Shown piece by piece: positions 7,859-16,235 of a DNA stretch of 64,000 nt (positions within the stretch are counted from its first letter, which is position 1; every line of letters starts with the position of its first letter). This DNA is from Pectobacterium betavasculorum. GTDB taxonomy: Bacteria; Pseudomonadota; Gammaproteobacteria; Enterobacterales; Enterobacteriaceae. Made by a program: the position numbers and the translations under genes. Below the pieces are notes generated by a model that saw only the letters and a program-made list of their open reading frames with translations, was not told the DNA's origin and ran no database searches. Where the stretch lies: the NCBI RefSeq assembly GCF_000749845.1, contig NZ_JQHM01000008.1, positions 1 to 64,000 of the forward strand, in the 5' to 3' direction.

Positions 7859-10261
7859 ATGTTAATTAACAAGAATTTAAATAAAATTCTTCTCACCGGC
7901 ATCTTGACTGGTGTCGCGCTAAACAGCATGGCAGCGGATAGCACCACAGGCAACAACGCACTCAACGTGAAGAATCAAGACAATCCGGCAGCGAAAACGG
8001 AACCGACGGGTGACGTCATGACCGTGCACGCGCCTGAGATTGAGAAAAAAGCGGGTTCGTCCGTTTCAATCACAGCCAATGATATGCAGAAGTCTGGTGG
8101 TAATGACTTTGGCACTATCATGCGTTACCAGCCGTTAATCAGCGCTACAGGCTCCAGCGGCGGTAGCAATACGGGAAAAAGTGGCTTTGATCGTGGCGGC
8201 TACACGGGCTACAACATTCGCGGGATAGAAAGCAACCGCGTCGCCATTGATACCGATGGCATCGCGTTGCCCAATGCAACGGGGCGCAGTTATGCCAGCA
8301 GGGCTGGATTTAATACGTTTGGCATGGGGCGCGACTATGTCGACCCTTATCTCTATGGACGGGTCAATATAGAATCTGGCGTGACCTCGGCGGAAAATAC
8401 GATTAATGCATTAGGTGGGAGCGTCTCATTCCGTCCCAAATCAGCAGACGACTATTTAAACGCGAATAAGCAGGAATATGTCGGCTTCCAGAGTGATTTC
8501 GACTCTGCCAACCATGGTTGGCATAACGGCATTACCGCCGCAGGCGGGGATGCCGAACTGCGCGGCATTGTCGTGCTCAGCCGCCGCGACGGCCAGCAAA
8601 CACGTAATAACAGCGACGAGATCGCTGCTTACCCTGCAAACTGGCACTCTAACGCCATTCTGGCATCGGCTATCTGGCAGCCAAATGATGAACATCAGCT
8701 CACCGGTACGCTGGATTATTATCATAAAACCAACCATACCCACTACGATTACTGGGGTAACTTGCCGAGCGGCAATAATACGATTTATGGCACCGCACAA
8801 CAAAGCAGCGAGACTCGCCGCTGGAGCGCCAGCCTGAAAGATCGCTGGACACCAATCAACAATACCTTAGTCGATATGATCGACAGCCGCATTTACTTCC
8901 AAAACAGTGAGTCTCACGACAACACCTGGTTGCCTGCAACAACAGGAACGGCAGCAGCCGATAGCCACCGCGTCTATTCTGATTACAATGTAAAAACGTA
9001 CGGCTTCGATACCCATCTGGTGAAAAGCTGGGATCGTCACGAATTTAGCTGGGGCCTCAATGCCAGCCAAACCAAAACCGAGCGTCCGTTCAGGCAATCA
9101 CCGAATCAAACGGGTGCGAATAACATCATGCAGCCAGAAGCCGATAGTGACAGCTACACCGTCGGCGGCTTCGTGCAGGATACTGTCTCCTGGGATCTGG
9201 CCGGGCATGCTTTCTCGGTCATCCCTGCCGTACGTGCCGTTCATCAACGTACCAAAGCGACCAACGTGGCTCGCCTGAGCGGTGATGGCAGCGTCATCAG
9301 TGGATCAGATGTCAACAGACTGTACGGTAAAACCAACAGCGATACGCAAATCCTGCCTTCACTGAGCTTCCTCTACGACATCACCCCCACGCTAACCACC
9401 TATTTGCAGTACCGTCGCGGCGCACAGTTCCCCGATGCCAGCCAACTTTATGGCAGCACCAACCTTGACGCCAACTATGCCGGGCCGTTCCAGTATGCTT
9501 TTATCGGCAATAGCGACCTCAAAACGGAAACCAGCAACAACGTAGAATGGGGATTAAAAGGAGAAGCAACGGAGGGGATCACATTCCGGACGGCGCTGTT
9601 CTACAACACGTATAAGAATTTTATCGCCAATACCCGCTACCGTCGTAGCGCAAACCCAGACAGATTTACCAATGTTCCAAGCAATATCAGTACGATATAT
9701 CAGGCGGAAAACCGTGATAAAGCCTACATCTACGGCGGTGAAGTCAGCAGTAAAATACAGCTAGGCACCTGGTTCCCAGCGGTTGATGGCCTGAGCACCA
9801 CGCTAGCGTTTGGTTACACCAAAGGCCAATCGCAATCCCGCTACCTTGGCGACCGCTATGTCGATCTCGACAGCGTTGCACCAATGAAAGCGATTGTTGG
9901 CATCGCCTATGACGATCCTTCGCAGCGCTACGGTGCCGCGCTGACGTCGACCTTCCAGAAAGGGAAACAGGCGCAGGATACGAATCGTCAAAACTACACC
10001 AATGCTGGCACTGCGATTGCCGGCTCGACTGCCGAATATATGCGGATTCCCGGTTATGGCATGGTGGACCTGACCGCCTACTATCGCGTCACCAAGGACG
10101 TGAAAATCAGCGGTGGCGTGTATAACCTGACTGACCGTAAATATTGGGACTACCTGAGCAGCCGTCAGATTGAAACCAATGACCGACAGGGACAATACGA
10201 TCGCGCCCTGTCTACTGCTCCCGGCCGTTCCTTCCAGCTCGGCGTGAATATCGATTTCTAA
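7859..10261 (+). CDS. TonB-dependent outer-membrane receptor, probably heme/hemoprotein type
   Basis: 800 residues: signal peptide (about 1-25, ending ALNSMAA), a candidate TonB box near DVMTVHAPE (about 52-60), a plug domain with the GYNIRGIESNRV pattern (about 120-131), and a 22-strand barrel ending in the outer-membrane terminal Phe (VNIDF). The pattern resembles hemoglobin/transferrin-type receptors such as HemR and HasR, but the usual FRAP box is replaced by AQFPDASQLYGS. Tandem Fur boxes lie upstream, so iron starvation should induce it. No heme ABC transporter, hemophore or heme-degrading gene is next to it. The ligand is an inference; a siderophore cannot be excluded. Confidence 0.9.
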   Translation: MLINKNLNKILLTGILTGVALNSMAADSTTGNNALNVKNQDNPAAKTEPTGDVMTVHAPEIEKKAGSSVSITANDMQKSGGNDFGTIMRYQPLISATGSSGGSNTGKSGFDRGGYTGYNIRGIESNRVAIDTDGIALPNATGRSYASRAGFNTFGMGRDYVDPYLYGRVNIESGVTSAENTINALGGSVSFRPKSADDYLNANKQEYVGFQSDFDSANHGWHNGITAAGGDAELRGIVVLSRRDGQQTRNNSDEIAAYPANWHSNAILASAIWQPNDEHQLTGTLDYYHKTNHTHYDYWGNLPSGNNTIYGTAQQSSETRRWSASLKDRWTPINNTLVDMIDSRIYFQNSESHDNTWLPATTGTAAADSHRVYSDYNVKTYGFDTHLVKSWDRHEFSWGLNASQTKTERPFRQSPNQTGANNIMQPEADSDSYTVGGFVQDTVSWDLAGHAFSVIPAVRAVHQRTKATNVARLSGDGSVISGSDVNRLYGKTNSDTQILPSLSFLYDITPTLTTYLQYRRGAQFPDASQLYGSTNLDANYAGPFQYAFIGNSDLKTETSNNVEWGLKGEATEGITFRTALFYNTYKNFIANTRYRRSANPDRFTNVPSNISTIYQAENRDKAYIYGGEVSSKIQLGTWFPAVDGLSTTLAFGYTKGQSQSRYLGDRYVDLDSVAPMKAIVGIAYDDPSQRYGAALTSTFQKGKQAQDTNRQNYTNAGTAIAGSTAEYMRIPGYGMVDLTAYYRVTKDVKISGGVYNLTDRKYWDYLSSRQIETNDRQGQYDRALSTAPGRSFQLGVNIDF

Positions 10262-10290
10262 TCGGCATAACACATTGGCTCACTGAAAGT

Positions 10291-10365
10291 GAGGCGATGC
10301 TCAGTTCAGACATCGCCTCCGTCATCAGGCAAGAACGCGCAGTACGGCTTTCTTGCCTTTTTATT
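10291..10365 (+). terminator. Hairpin plus Rho-independent terminator after the TonB-dependent receptor
   Basis: Two stems follow the stop codon. The first is GAGGCGATG (10291-10299) with CATCGCCTC (10311-10319). The second is AGGCAAGAA (10327-10335) with TTCTTGCCT (10350-10358), followed by TTTTATTT. The second has the classical terminator layout; the first may protect the 3' end. Confidence 0.8.
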
Positions 10366-10682
10366 TCCCCCTGCCCTAACTTGCTCACATTCTTATTTTT
10401 ACTGCATCGTTTAACGAAACAATTAATATGCAGATGAGATCACAATTATTACCCATAATAGCGTGATCGCGATCCCAATTAATATTCACTCAACACCCTG
10501 TTTTATTTTTGTCCTATTCAGCGGACAGCATTTAGTATTGTCCCTATCGACTATCACGACTAGATTAATCATTACAGCACCCTATTCAAATAAAATGAAA
10601 GTGAAAATAAAACAGGAAATCATTTAGAAAAAATCATCAATCCGATAAGCATCAGAAAATCTAACGAATCACAGAGGGTAAT
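10366..10682 (+). promoter_or_regulatory. AT-rich upstream region of the PTS/aldolase locus with weak candidate CRP site
   Basis: No gene is seen here. CGTGATCGCGATCCCA at 10462-10477 matches 8 of 10 conserved positions of the CRP half-sites TGTGA-N6-TCACA. A catabolite-controlled promoter would fit a sugar PTS locus. No firm -10/-35 pair could be chosen in this AT-rich stretch. Confidence 0.3.
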
Positions 10683-12233
10683 ATGATGCAGCCACTCACC
10701 TCTCGCCAGAACCGTTTATTGAAATATCTGTTACAACACCAGGGATATGTAACAGTTAAAGATATTGCACATTACCTGGATGTGTCGGAAAAAACCGTCT
10801 ATCGTGATATGCAATTTGTTGAAGCCTTCCTTTCTGTCTGGAATATTTATCCAGACAAAAAGGTCGGTGCGGGAATTATGTTAACAACGGATGACGACCG
10901 ACACCTCACGTTGCTGGAACAGCAGCTTGTTGTGGATGATGGGGAGACCGATGCGCTGATCAACAATGCTCGCCGCGTCAAAATCGCCTCGCAGCTATTA
11001 AGCGATACGCCTCACGAAACCTCCATCAGCAAACTGTCAGAACGCTACTTTATCAGCAGTGCCTCTATCGTTAACGATCTGAAAATCATCGAAAGCTGGC
11101 TACATCCACTGGGATTATCACTGGTGCGCAGCCAGAGCGGCACGCACATTGAAGGCAGTGAAAATCAGGTGCGTCAGGCGATGGCGTCACTGATTAATGA
11201 CGTTATGCATCATAAAGAACCCGGTTCGCTTAGCCACTCCCGCCTCGACCCCGGCAGCTATAGGGCGCTGATTAACTATTTCGGTGAAAAAGACGTTTCC
11301 TTCGTCGAAGCGCTGTTACAGGACATGGAGAAAGCGCTTTCTTATCCGCTAGGCGAGCCTTATTACATTAATATTTTCACCCATACCTTAATTATGATGC
11401 ACCGCATTGCGCAGGGAAAAGCGCTCATCATCGCGGAAGACTCTGTTCATCAGCAGGTTGATAATCGCATATTCTCCATCGCTAAAAATATGGTGACCCA
11501 AATAGAGCAATGCGTCGAGAGTACGCTACCTTCTGATGAAGTCTGGTTTATTTACCAATATATTATTTCTTCAGGCATTGTGATGGAAGAGCGTGCGGAT
11601 AATCAGTTACTCCACTATCAATTCTCTAATGGTGAGTCACGCAGAATTACACGTGCATTAACGCAGGTATTTTCTGATTTAATCAATATCGACTTGCGTA
11701 CGGATAAGTTATTACATGAAGGATTGCTTATTCATATCAAGCCATTGCTTAACCGATTAAAATATCAAATACATATTCGCAATCCATTATTAGACGATAT
11801 CAAAAGCGAGTTTATCGATATTTATGAGATGACTCAGCAAGCCATGAATGAAGTCTGTCTGCGGTTCCAATTAAAACCGGTCGCTGAGGATGAAGTCGGC
11901 TATCTGACCATTCATTTTCAAGCCGCGCTGGAACGTCAAATTGCTCACAAACGAATTTTGGTGGTGTGCTCCAGCGGTGTAGGAACATCGCATCTGCTAA
12001 AAAACCGAATTCTGCGCGCGTTTCCTGACTGGGTTATTGTTGGCGTTATTTCGGCTAGTAATATGCAGATATTCTGTCAGCAGGAAGATATTGAGCTAAT
12101 TATTTCTACGATTCACCTGGAAGAGAAACTGATTCCAGTAGTTTATGTATCCGCCTTTTTTAATGACGATGACATTAAACGTGTTACCGAAAAAGTTATC
12201 GCGAATCAACTGCATCAGGCCGTTCCTCACTGA
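10683..12233 (+). CDS. PTS-regulated transcriptional activator with two PRD domains and an EIIB-like domain
   Basis: 516 residues in the MtlR/LicR/ManR architecture. An N-terminal winged helix (about 5-60, DIAHYLDVSEKTVYRDMQFVE) and a second one (about 115-170) bind DNA. Two PTS regulation domains follow (about 185-290 with HRIAQGKA, and 295-420 with LLIHIKPLLNRL), and a C-terminal domain (about 424-510, LVVCSSGVGTSHL) resembles the phosphocysteine P-loop of EIIB proteins. Phosphorylation of PRD His residues and the Cys by HPr and the cognate EIIs normally tunes activity. There is no C-terminal EIIA domain. It precedes the PTS genes by 48 bases and almost certainly controls them. Confidence 0.88.
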   Translation: MMQPLTSRQNRLLKYLLQHQGYVTVKDIAHYLDVSEKTVYRDMQFVEAFLSVWNIYPDKKVGAGIMLTTDDDRHLTLLEQQLVVDDGETDALINNARRVKIASQLLSDTPHETSISKLSERYFISSASIVNDLKIIESWLHPLGLSLVRSQSGTHIEGSENQVRQAMASLINDVMHHKEPGSLSHSRLDPGSYRALINYFGEKDVSFVEALLQDMEKALSYPLGEPYYINIFTHTLIMMHRIAQGKALIIAEDSVHQQVDNRIFSIAKNMVTQIEQCVESTLPSDEVWFIYQYIISSGIVMEERADNQLLHYQFSNGESRRITRALTQVFSDLINIDLRTDKLLHEGLLIHIKPLLNRLKYQIHIRNPLLDDIKSEFIDIYEMTQQAMNEVCLRFQLKPVAEDEVGYLTIHFQAALERQIAHKRILVVCSSGVGTSHLLKNRILRAFPDWVIVGVISASNMQIFCQQEDIELIISTIHLEEKLIPVVYVSAFFNDDDIKRVTEKVIANQLHQAVPH

Positions 12234-12281
12234 TTATTGGCCGAACGTTAATTTTTTAAATTTATAGATGAGGTGTGATAA

Positions 12282-12761
12282 ATGGATATCAATAAAATAC
12301 TGAATGCCAACCGCGTGAAGTTAGACATGTCCGCGACCAATAAAGATGAAGTCATTAATGAATTAACCGATCTGTTATATGCCGATGGTGCTATTACCAA
12401 TAAACAGGATTTTATTCACGATGTCTGGTTACGCGAAGCCGAAGGTTCCACCGGTTTTGAAAACCATATTGCGATCCCCCACGGGAAATCATCCGCCGTA
12501 AAACAAACCACGCTCGCGATTGGCCGAACCCGTCAGGATATTCCCTGGGAAACGCTCGACGGCAGCCAGGTTCGCTGCATTATTCTCTTTGCCGTGCGTC
12601 TGGAAGATCAGAACACGACACACATTCGCCTGCTGTCTCAGGTTGCCAGTGCACTGGCCGATGATGAGGTGATTACTCAACTGTTAGACGAATCCGATCC
12701 CCATAAAATTATTCAGCTGTTTAGTCAGTATGCAGAAACAGCGCCTGTCACTCCGACATAA
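12282..12761 (+). CDS. PTS fructose-family enzyme IIA component
   Basis: A 159-residue single-domain EIIA of the fructose/mannitol family. The phosphorylated His is in the motif ENHIAIPHGKS (about residues 62-72), which here follows the family pattern GFENHIAIPH. It takes phosphate from HPr and passes it to the IIB protein encoded next. A ribosome site (GAGG) sits before the ATG. Only 13 bases separate its stop from the IIB start. Being a stand-alone protein rather than an FruA-type fusion, it belongs to the Frv/Fry-like operons, but no specific named gene is recognised. Confidence 0.93.
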   Translation: MDINKILNANRVKLDMSATNKDEVINELTDLLYADGAITNKQDFIHDVWLREAEGSTGFENHIAIPHGKSSAVKQTTLAIGRTRQDIPWETLDGSQVRCIILFAVRLEDQNTTHIRLLSQVASALADDEVITQLLDESDPHKIIQLFSQYAETAPVTPT

Positions 12762-12774
12762 GACGAGGCTCAAA

Positions 12775-13089
12775 ATGAATATTGTTTGTGTTGCCGCCTG
12801 CACGGCAGGTATCGCGCATACCTATATCGCCCGCGAGAAACTGATTAAAGGTGCCAACGCGTTAAATTACGCGATCAAAGTGGAAACCCAAGGCACGATT
12901 GGCACCGAGAATGAATTAACACCCGATGAGATAGCCGCAGCCGATGTCGTTATTCTAGCTATCGATATCAAAATAACAGGAGAAGAACGATTTAAAGGTA
13001 AACCTATCGTTCGGGTAAAAACGGAGGTCGTTATTAAATCTCCAATCAAGTTTCTGGAAAAAGTCGCTAGCTCTTTAGCGGGTGCCTGA
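12775..13089 (+). CDS. PTS fructose-family enzyme IIB component
   Basis: 104 residues, the normal size of a free fructose-type EIIB. The phosphocysteine loop is VCVAACTAGIAHTYIA (Cys near residue 9), and the domain ends with the usual helix. An earlier in-frame start at 12730 would overlap IIA, so the ATG at 12775, just after GACGAGG, is preferred. It receives phosphate from IIA and donates it to the sugar held by IIC. Confidence 0.93.
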   Translation: MNIVCVAACTAGIAHTYIAREKLIKGANALNYAIKVETQGTIGTENELTPDEIAAADVVILAIDIKITGEERFKGKPIVRVKTEVVIKSPIKFLEKVASSLAGA

Positions 13090-13111
13090 ATATATCCATT
13101 TCGGGGTAATC

Positions 13112-14206
13112 ATGATGAACACCAGAAAAATAACCATTGGACAGGAAATAAAACGGCATCTGCTTACCGGTATTTCCTGGATGATCCCGCTGATTGTTGC
13201 CGCCGGGATCTGCATTGCACTCGGTCAGGTTATCGGCGGACCGGATGTGGGTAAACAAACCGGCAGCATCGCATGGATGCTCAATCAGATCGGCGGCTGG
13301 GGAATGGGACTGATAGTGCCGCTGATCAGCGCCGCGATCGCTTACTCGATTGCCGACCGCCCCGGCTTCGCACCCGGCCTGATTGTGGGCTTTATCTGCG
13401 GCCAGATTCAAACCGGGTTTATCGGCGGTATTCTCGGCGGATTTTTAGTTGGCTACACCGTGTTGCTGCTGCGCCGCTACATCAAACTCCCCACGTCGAT
13501 GCAGGGGCTGATGCCCGTCATGATCCTGCCGCTGCTCAGCACCATTATCGCGGGATTACTGATGATGACGTTTATCGGTCAACCCATCATCTGGCTGCAA
13601 AAATCGCTGATTCACCTGCTGGAATCCATGCAGGGCGGATCGAAATTCCTGATGGGTGCGATTTTGGGGGCAATGGCCACCTTCGATTTCGGCGGACCGG
13701 TAAACAAAACGATGTCGCTCTTCGCAGACGGCATGTTGGTCGATGGCATCTACGGGCCGGAAGCCGTCAAATTTGTCGGCTCAATGATCCCGCCCTTCGG
13801 CATCACACTGTCCTTCCTGTTGACCCGCTACAAATACACCCGCGCAGAAAAAGAGGCGCTGAAAGCCGCCTTCCCGATGGGGATCTGCATGATTACGGAG
13901 GGGGTCATCCCGATTGCCGCACGCGATTTGTTTAGGGTCGTTGCCAGTTGCGTCGTTGCCTCCGCCATTGCGGGCGGACTGATCATGGTCTGGGGTGTGG
14001 AGGCGCCCGTGCCGCACGGCGGCATGTTTGTAGTCCCGCTGTTTACCAAGCCGCTGATGTTCTGTCTGGCGCTCGGTATCGGCACCGTAATCTGCGGCGT
14101 GATGCTGTCGCTGATTAAGAAACGCGTGACGCAGGCAGATGAAGAGTTCGACGACGTTGACGACAGCAGCGTGCGTGACGAAGACATTAAATTCACTCTC
14201 GAATAA
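13112..14206 (+). CDS. PTS fructose-family enzyme IIC membrane permease
   Basis: About 364 residues of mostly hydrophobic sequence with several membrane segments and the fructose-family EIIC features GFICGQIQTGFIGGILGGFLVGY and FDFGGPVNKT. The C-terminus is a short charged tail. A GTG at 13082 would extend it upstream into IIB, but the ATG pair at 13112/13115 follows GGGG at a proper distance, so 13112 is chosen. It transports and phosphorylates a ketose, presumably at C1 as is usual in this family. The substrate is not known; the two aldolases downstream argue for a ketose or ketose-like sugar. Confidence 0.92.
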   Translation: MMNTRKITIGQEIKRHLLTGISWMIPLIVAAGICIALGQVIGGPDVGKQTGSIAWMLNQIGGWGMGLIVPLISAAIAYSIADRPGFAPGLIVGFICGQIQTGFIGGILGGFLVGYTVLLLRRYIKLPTSMQGLMPVMILPLLSTIIAGLLMMTFIGQPIIWLQKSLIHLLESMQGGSKFLMGAILGAMATFDFGGPVNKTMSLFADGMLVDGIYGPEAVKFVGSMIPPFGITLSFLLTRYKYTRAEKEALKAAFPMGICMITEGVIPIAARDLFRVVASCVVASAIAGGLIMVWGVEAPVPHGGMFVVPLFTKPLMFCLALGIGTVICGVMLSLIKKRVTQADEEFDDVDDSSVRDEDIKFTLE

Positions 14207-14217
14207 CAGGAGCCGCC

Positions 14218-15069
14218 ATGTATGCCGCAATGAAAGCCCTCATTGATGACGCGTATCAACGGCAGTATGCCGTGCTCGCCATCAACTGTTTCAACCTGGA
14301 GACCGCTCGTGCGGCCATTGCCGCCGCCGAGCAACAGCGTGCGCCGCTGATCCTGAATGTTTATCAAGGACACAGCGTACACTTTCCGCCGCATCTCGCG
14401 GTGCCGCTGGTCAAGGCGCTGGCCGAACGGGCAACCGTCCCTGTGGCGCTCAGCCTGGATCACGGCACGGCATTCAACCTGATCGGACAGGCGTTCCGTG
14501 CGGGGTTTACCGGACTGATGATCGATGCCTCCAGTCATCCGCTCGCGGAAAACATCCAGCGTACACAGCAGGTAGTTGCCATCGCCACAACCGCTGGCGT
14601 CTGTGTGGAAGGCGAGCTTGGGCACATCGCCGATGCTCCCGTCTACGACCTTGAGGATGCCACGGTGAAAATGACGCAGGTGGAAGATGTCACTCCCTTT
14701 ATCCACCAAACCGGTATCGACCTGCTTGCCGTATCGGTCGGCACCGCCCACGGTATTTATCCTGCTGGAGTGACGCCACAGATTGATTTTGAGCGACTTG
14801 AAGCCCTGCACCGGGAATCCACGGTGCCACTGGCGCTACACGGCGGTAGCGGCACCAAAGCCGACGACATTCGTCGCGTCAGCCGTCACGGCGTCGCCAA
14901 AATCAACGTCGGTGCGGCCGTTTTTGAGGCAGGAAAAACGGCGTTACAGCAGTCGCTGCATCAACACCCAACAATGGAGCTATCCGACCTGCTGGCGAGG
15001 ATGGAAACCGCCTGCCGCGATGTGGTCGCCGATTATCTCAGTTGGTCTGGTTCAACTAACAAAGCCTGA
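14218..15069 (+). CDS. Class II ketose-phosphate aldolase (first copy)
   Basis: 283 residues of the class II fructose/tagatose-bisphosphate aldolase family (zinc TIM barrel). Visible active-site elements are Asp81-His82 (SLDHGT), Glu131/Glu133, His178 (GTAHGIYP) and His208 (ALHGGSG). The later segment KINVGAAVFEAGK departs from the KVNVATELK-like pattern of GatY and KbaY that helps position the second phosphate. It starts 11 bases after IIC behind CAGGAG and is clearly cotranscribed. It probably cleaves the PTS product to dihydroxyacetone phosphate and an aldehyde. The exact substrate is unknown. Confidence 0.88.
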   Translation: MYAAMKALIDDAYQRQYAVLAINCFNLETARAAIAAAEQQRAPLILNVYQGHSVHFPPHLAVPLVKALAERATVPVALSLDHGTAFNLIGQAFRAGFTGLMIDASSHPLAENIQRTQQVVAIATTAGVCVEGELGHIADAPVYDLEDATVKMTQVEDVTPFIHQTGIDLLAVSVGTAHGIYPAGVTPQIDFERLEALHRESTVPLALHGGSGTKADDIRRVSRHGVAKINVGAAVFEAGKTALQQSLHQHPTMELSDLLARMETACRDVVADYLSWSGSTNKA

Positions 15070-15097
15070 CCGTTCGCGCTTTACCGACTTTCGCCAT

Positions 15098-15113
15098 CAG
15101 TGGTTATCCACTG
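15098..15113 (+). other. Small intercistronic hairpin between the two aldolase genes
   Basis: CAGTGG/CCACTG stem with loop TTAT in the 89-base gap between the aldolase genes. There is no T-run, so it is not a terminator. It might modulate mRNA stability or be chance. Confidence 0.35.
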
Positions 15114-15158
15114 GTACAGGAACGCTTTGCCCTTTATCCGACACAGGAGAGAAATAAT

Positions 15159-16019
15159 ATGTTGATTTCAATGACCGATATGCTTAAGCCCACGCGTGAA
15201 CACCGCTTCGCTATCGGCGCCTTTAACGTGGCCGACAGCTGCTTTATCCGCGCCGTGGTAGAAGAAGCCGAAGCAACGAATACCCCCGCCATCATCTCTA
15301 TCCACCCGAGCGAATTGGAATTCGTTACCGATGAGTTCTTCGCTTATGTGCGAGAAAGAACGCTGCGCAGCCCGGTGCCGTTTGTCATCCATCTCGATCA
15401 TGGTGCATCGATCGCACACGTTTTGCGCGCCATTCAGTGCGGATTCACCTCCGTGATGATCGACGGCTCGCTCCTGCCTTACGAGGAGAACGTCGCACTC
15501 ACCACCGAAGTGGTGAAACTGGCGCATGCCGTTGGTGTTTCCGTCGAGGGGGAATTAGGCACGATTGGCGATACCGGCACCACGATAGAAGGCGGCGTCA
15601 GCAAAGTGATCTATACCGACCCCGAGCAGGCGGAAGATTTCGTCAACCGGACGGGCGTTGATACATTAGCCGTCGCTATCGGCACCGCACACGGCATCTA
15701 CCCCAAAGACCTGAAGCCAGAGCTGCAAATGCATATCCTGCGGGATATCTCGCAGCGGGTTTCTATCCCGCTCGTCCTGCATGGAGGTTCAGCAAACCCG
15801 GACGCCGAAATTGCCGAAGCGGTGACGCTTGGCGTGGGCAAAATCAATATCTCCAGCGACATGAAATTCGCCTATTTCCAGAAAGCGCGGGAAATCCTCA
15901 GCCGTGAAACCTGGTGGGACCCTAATGCCATCTACCCGGAACCCATCAACGCGGCGAAAGAGGTGATTCGCTATAAAATGGCGCTCTTCGGCTCAACTGG
16001 AAAAGCGGCTTTATATTGA
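15159..16019 (+). CDS. Class II ketose-phosphate aldolase (second copy)
   Basis: 286 residues of the same family as the preceding gene but well diverged from it. Zinc and catalytic residues are conserved: Asp80-His81 (HLDHGA), Glu130, His178 (GTAHGIYP) and His208 (VLHGGSA). The phosphate loop reads GGSANPD instead of the usual GGSG, while the KINISSDMKFAYF segment keeps the GatY-like layout. An AGGAGAG ribosome site precedes the ATG. It shares the operon with the PTS genes. Two aldolases side by side suggest either two substrates or a catalytic partner pair. No gene name is assigned. Confidence 0.87.
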   Translation: MLISMTDMLKPTREHRFAIGAFNVADSCFIRAVVEEAEATNTPAIISIHPSELEFVTDEFFAYVRERTLRSPVPFVIHLDHGASIAHVLRAIQCGFTSVMIDGSLLPYEENVALTTEVVKLAHAVGVSVEGELGTIGDTGTTIEGGVSKVIYTDPEQAEDFVNRTGVDTLAVAIGTAHGIYPKDLKPELQMHILRDISQRVSIPLVLHGGSANPDAEIAEAVTLGVGKINISSDMKFAYFQKAREILSRETWWDPNAIYPEPINAAKEVIRYKMALFGSTGKAALY

Positions 16020-16027
16020 TATCTAAT

Positions 16028-16068
16028 GCGTCAGGTTGGTATGTTCCCGAAACCTGCCTGACGCTTTA
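16028..16068 (+). terminator. Terminator-like hairpin after the PTS/aldolase operon
   Basis: GCGTCAGG (16028-16035) pairs with CCTGACGC (16057-16064), followed by only TTTAAT. It is placed right after the last aldolase stop. The loop can refold with AGGTT/AACCT, and the T-run is short, so the strength is uncertain. Confidence 0.65.
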
Positions 16069-16235
16069 ATATCAAAACAACATATTAATAGTGCTAATTA
16101 ATTTTATTAACCCAGTCTGTAAATCAAGCCTCCCTTCTTTTTTAACCCCGTCTATACTTTAATTTTTCTAATTTAAAAGTTTCCTGTGTCAGTTATCAAC
16201 GACATGAAATAGTAGACAAAAAAAGGGGATGTACT

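Noticed and set aside
13828-14811. 327-codon antisense frame over IIC and the first aldolase
   Set aside because: Shadow of two strong plus-strand genes, with no family resemblance.
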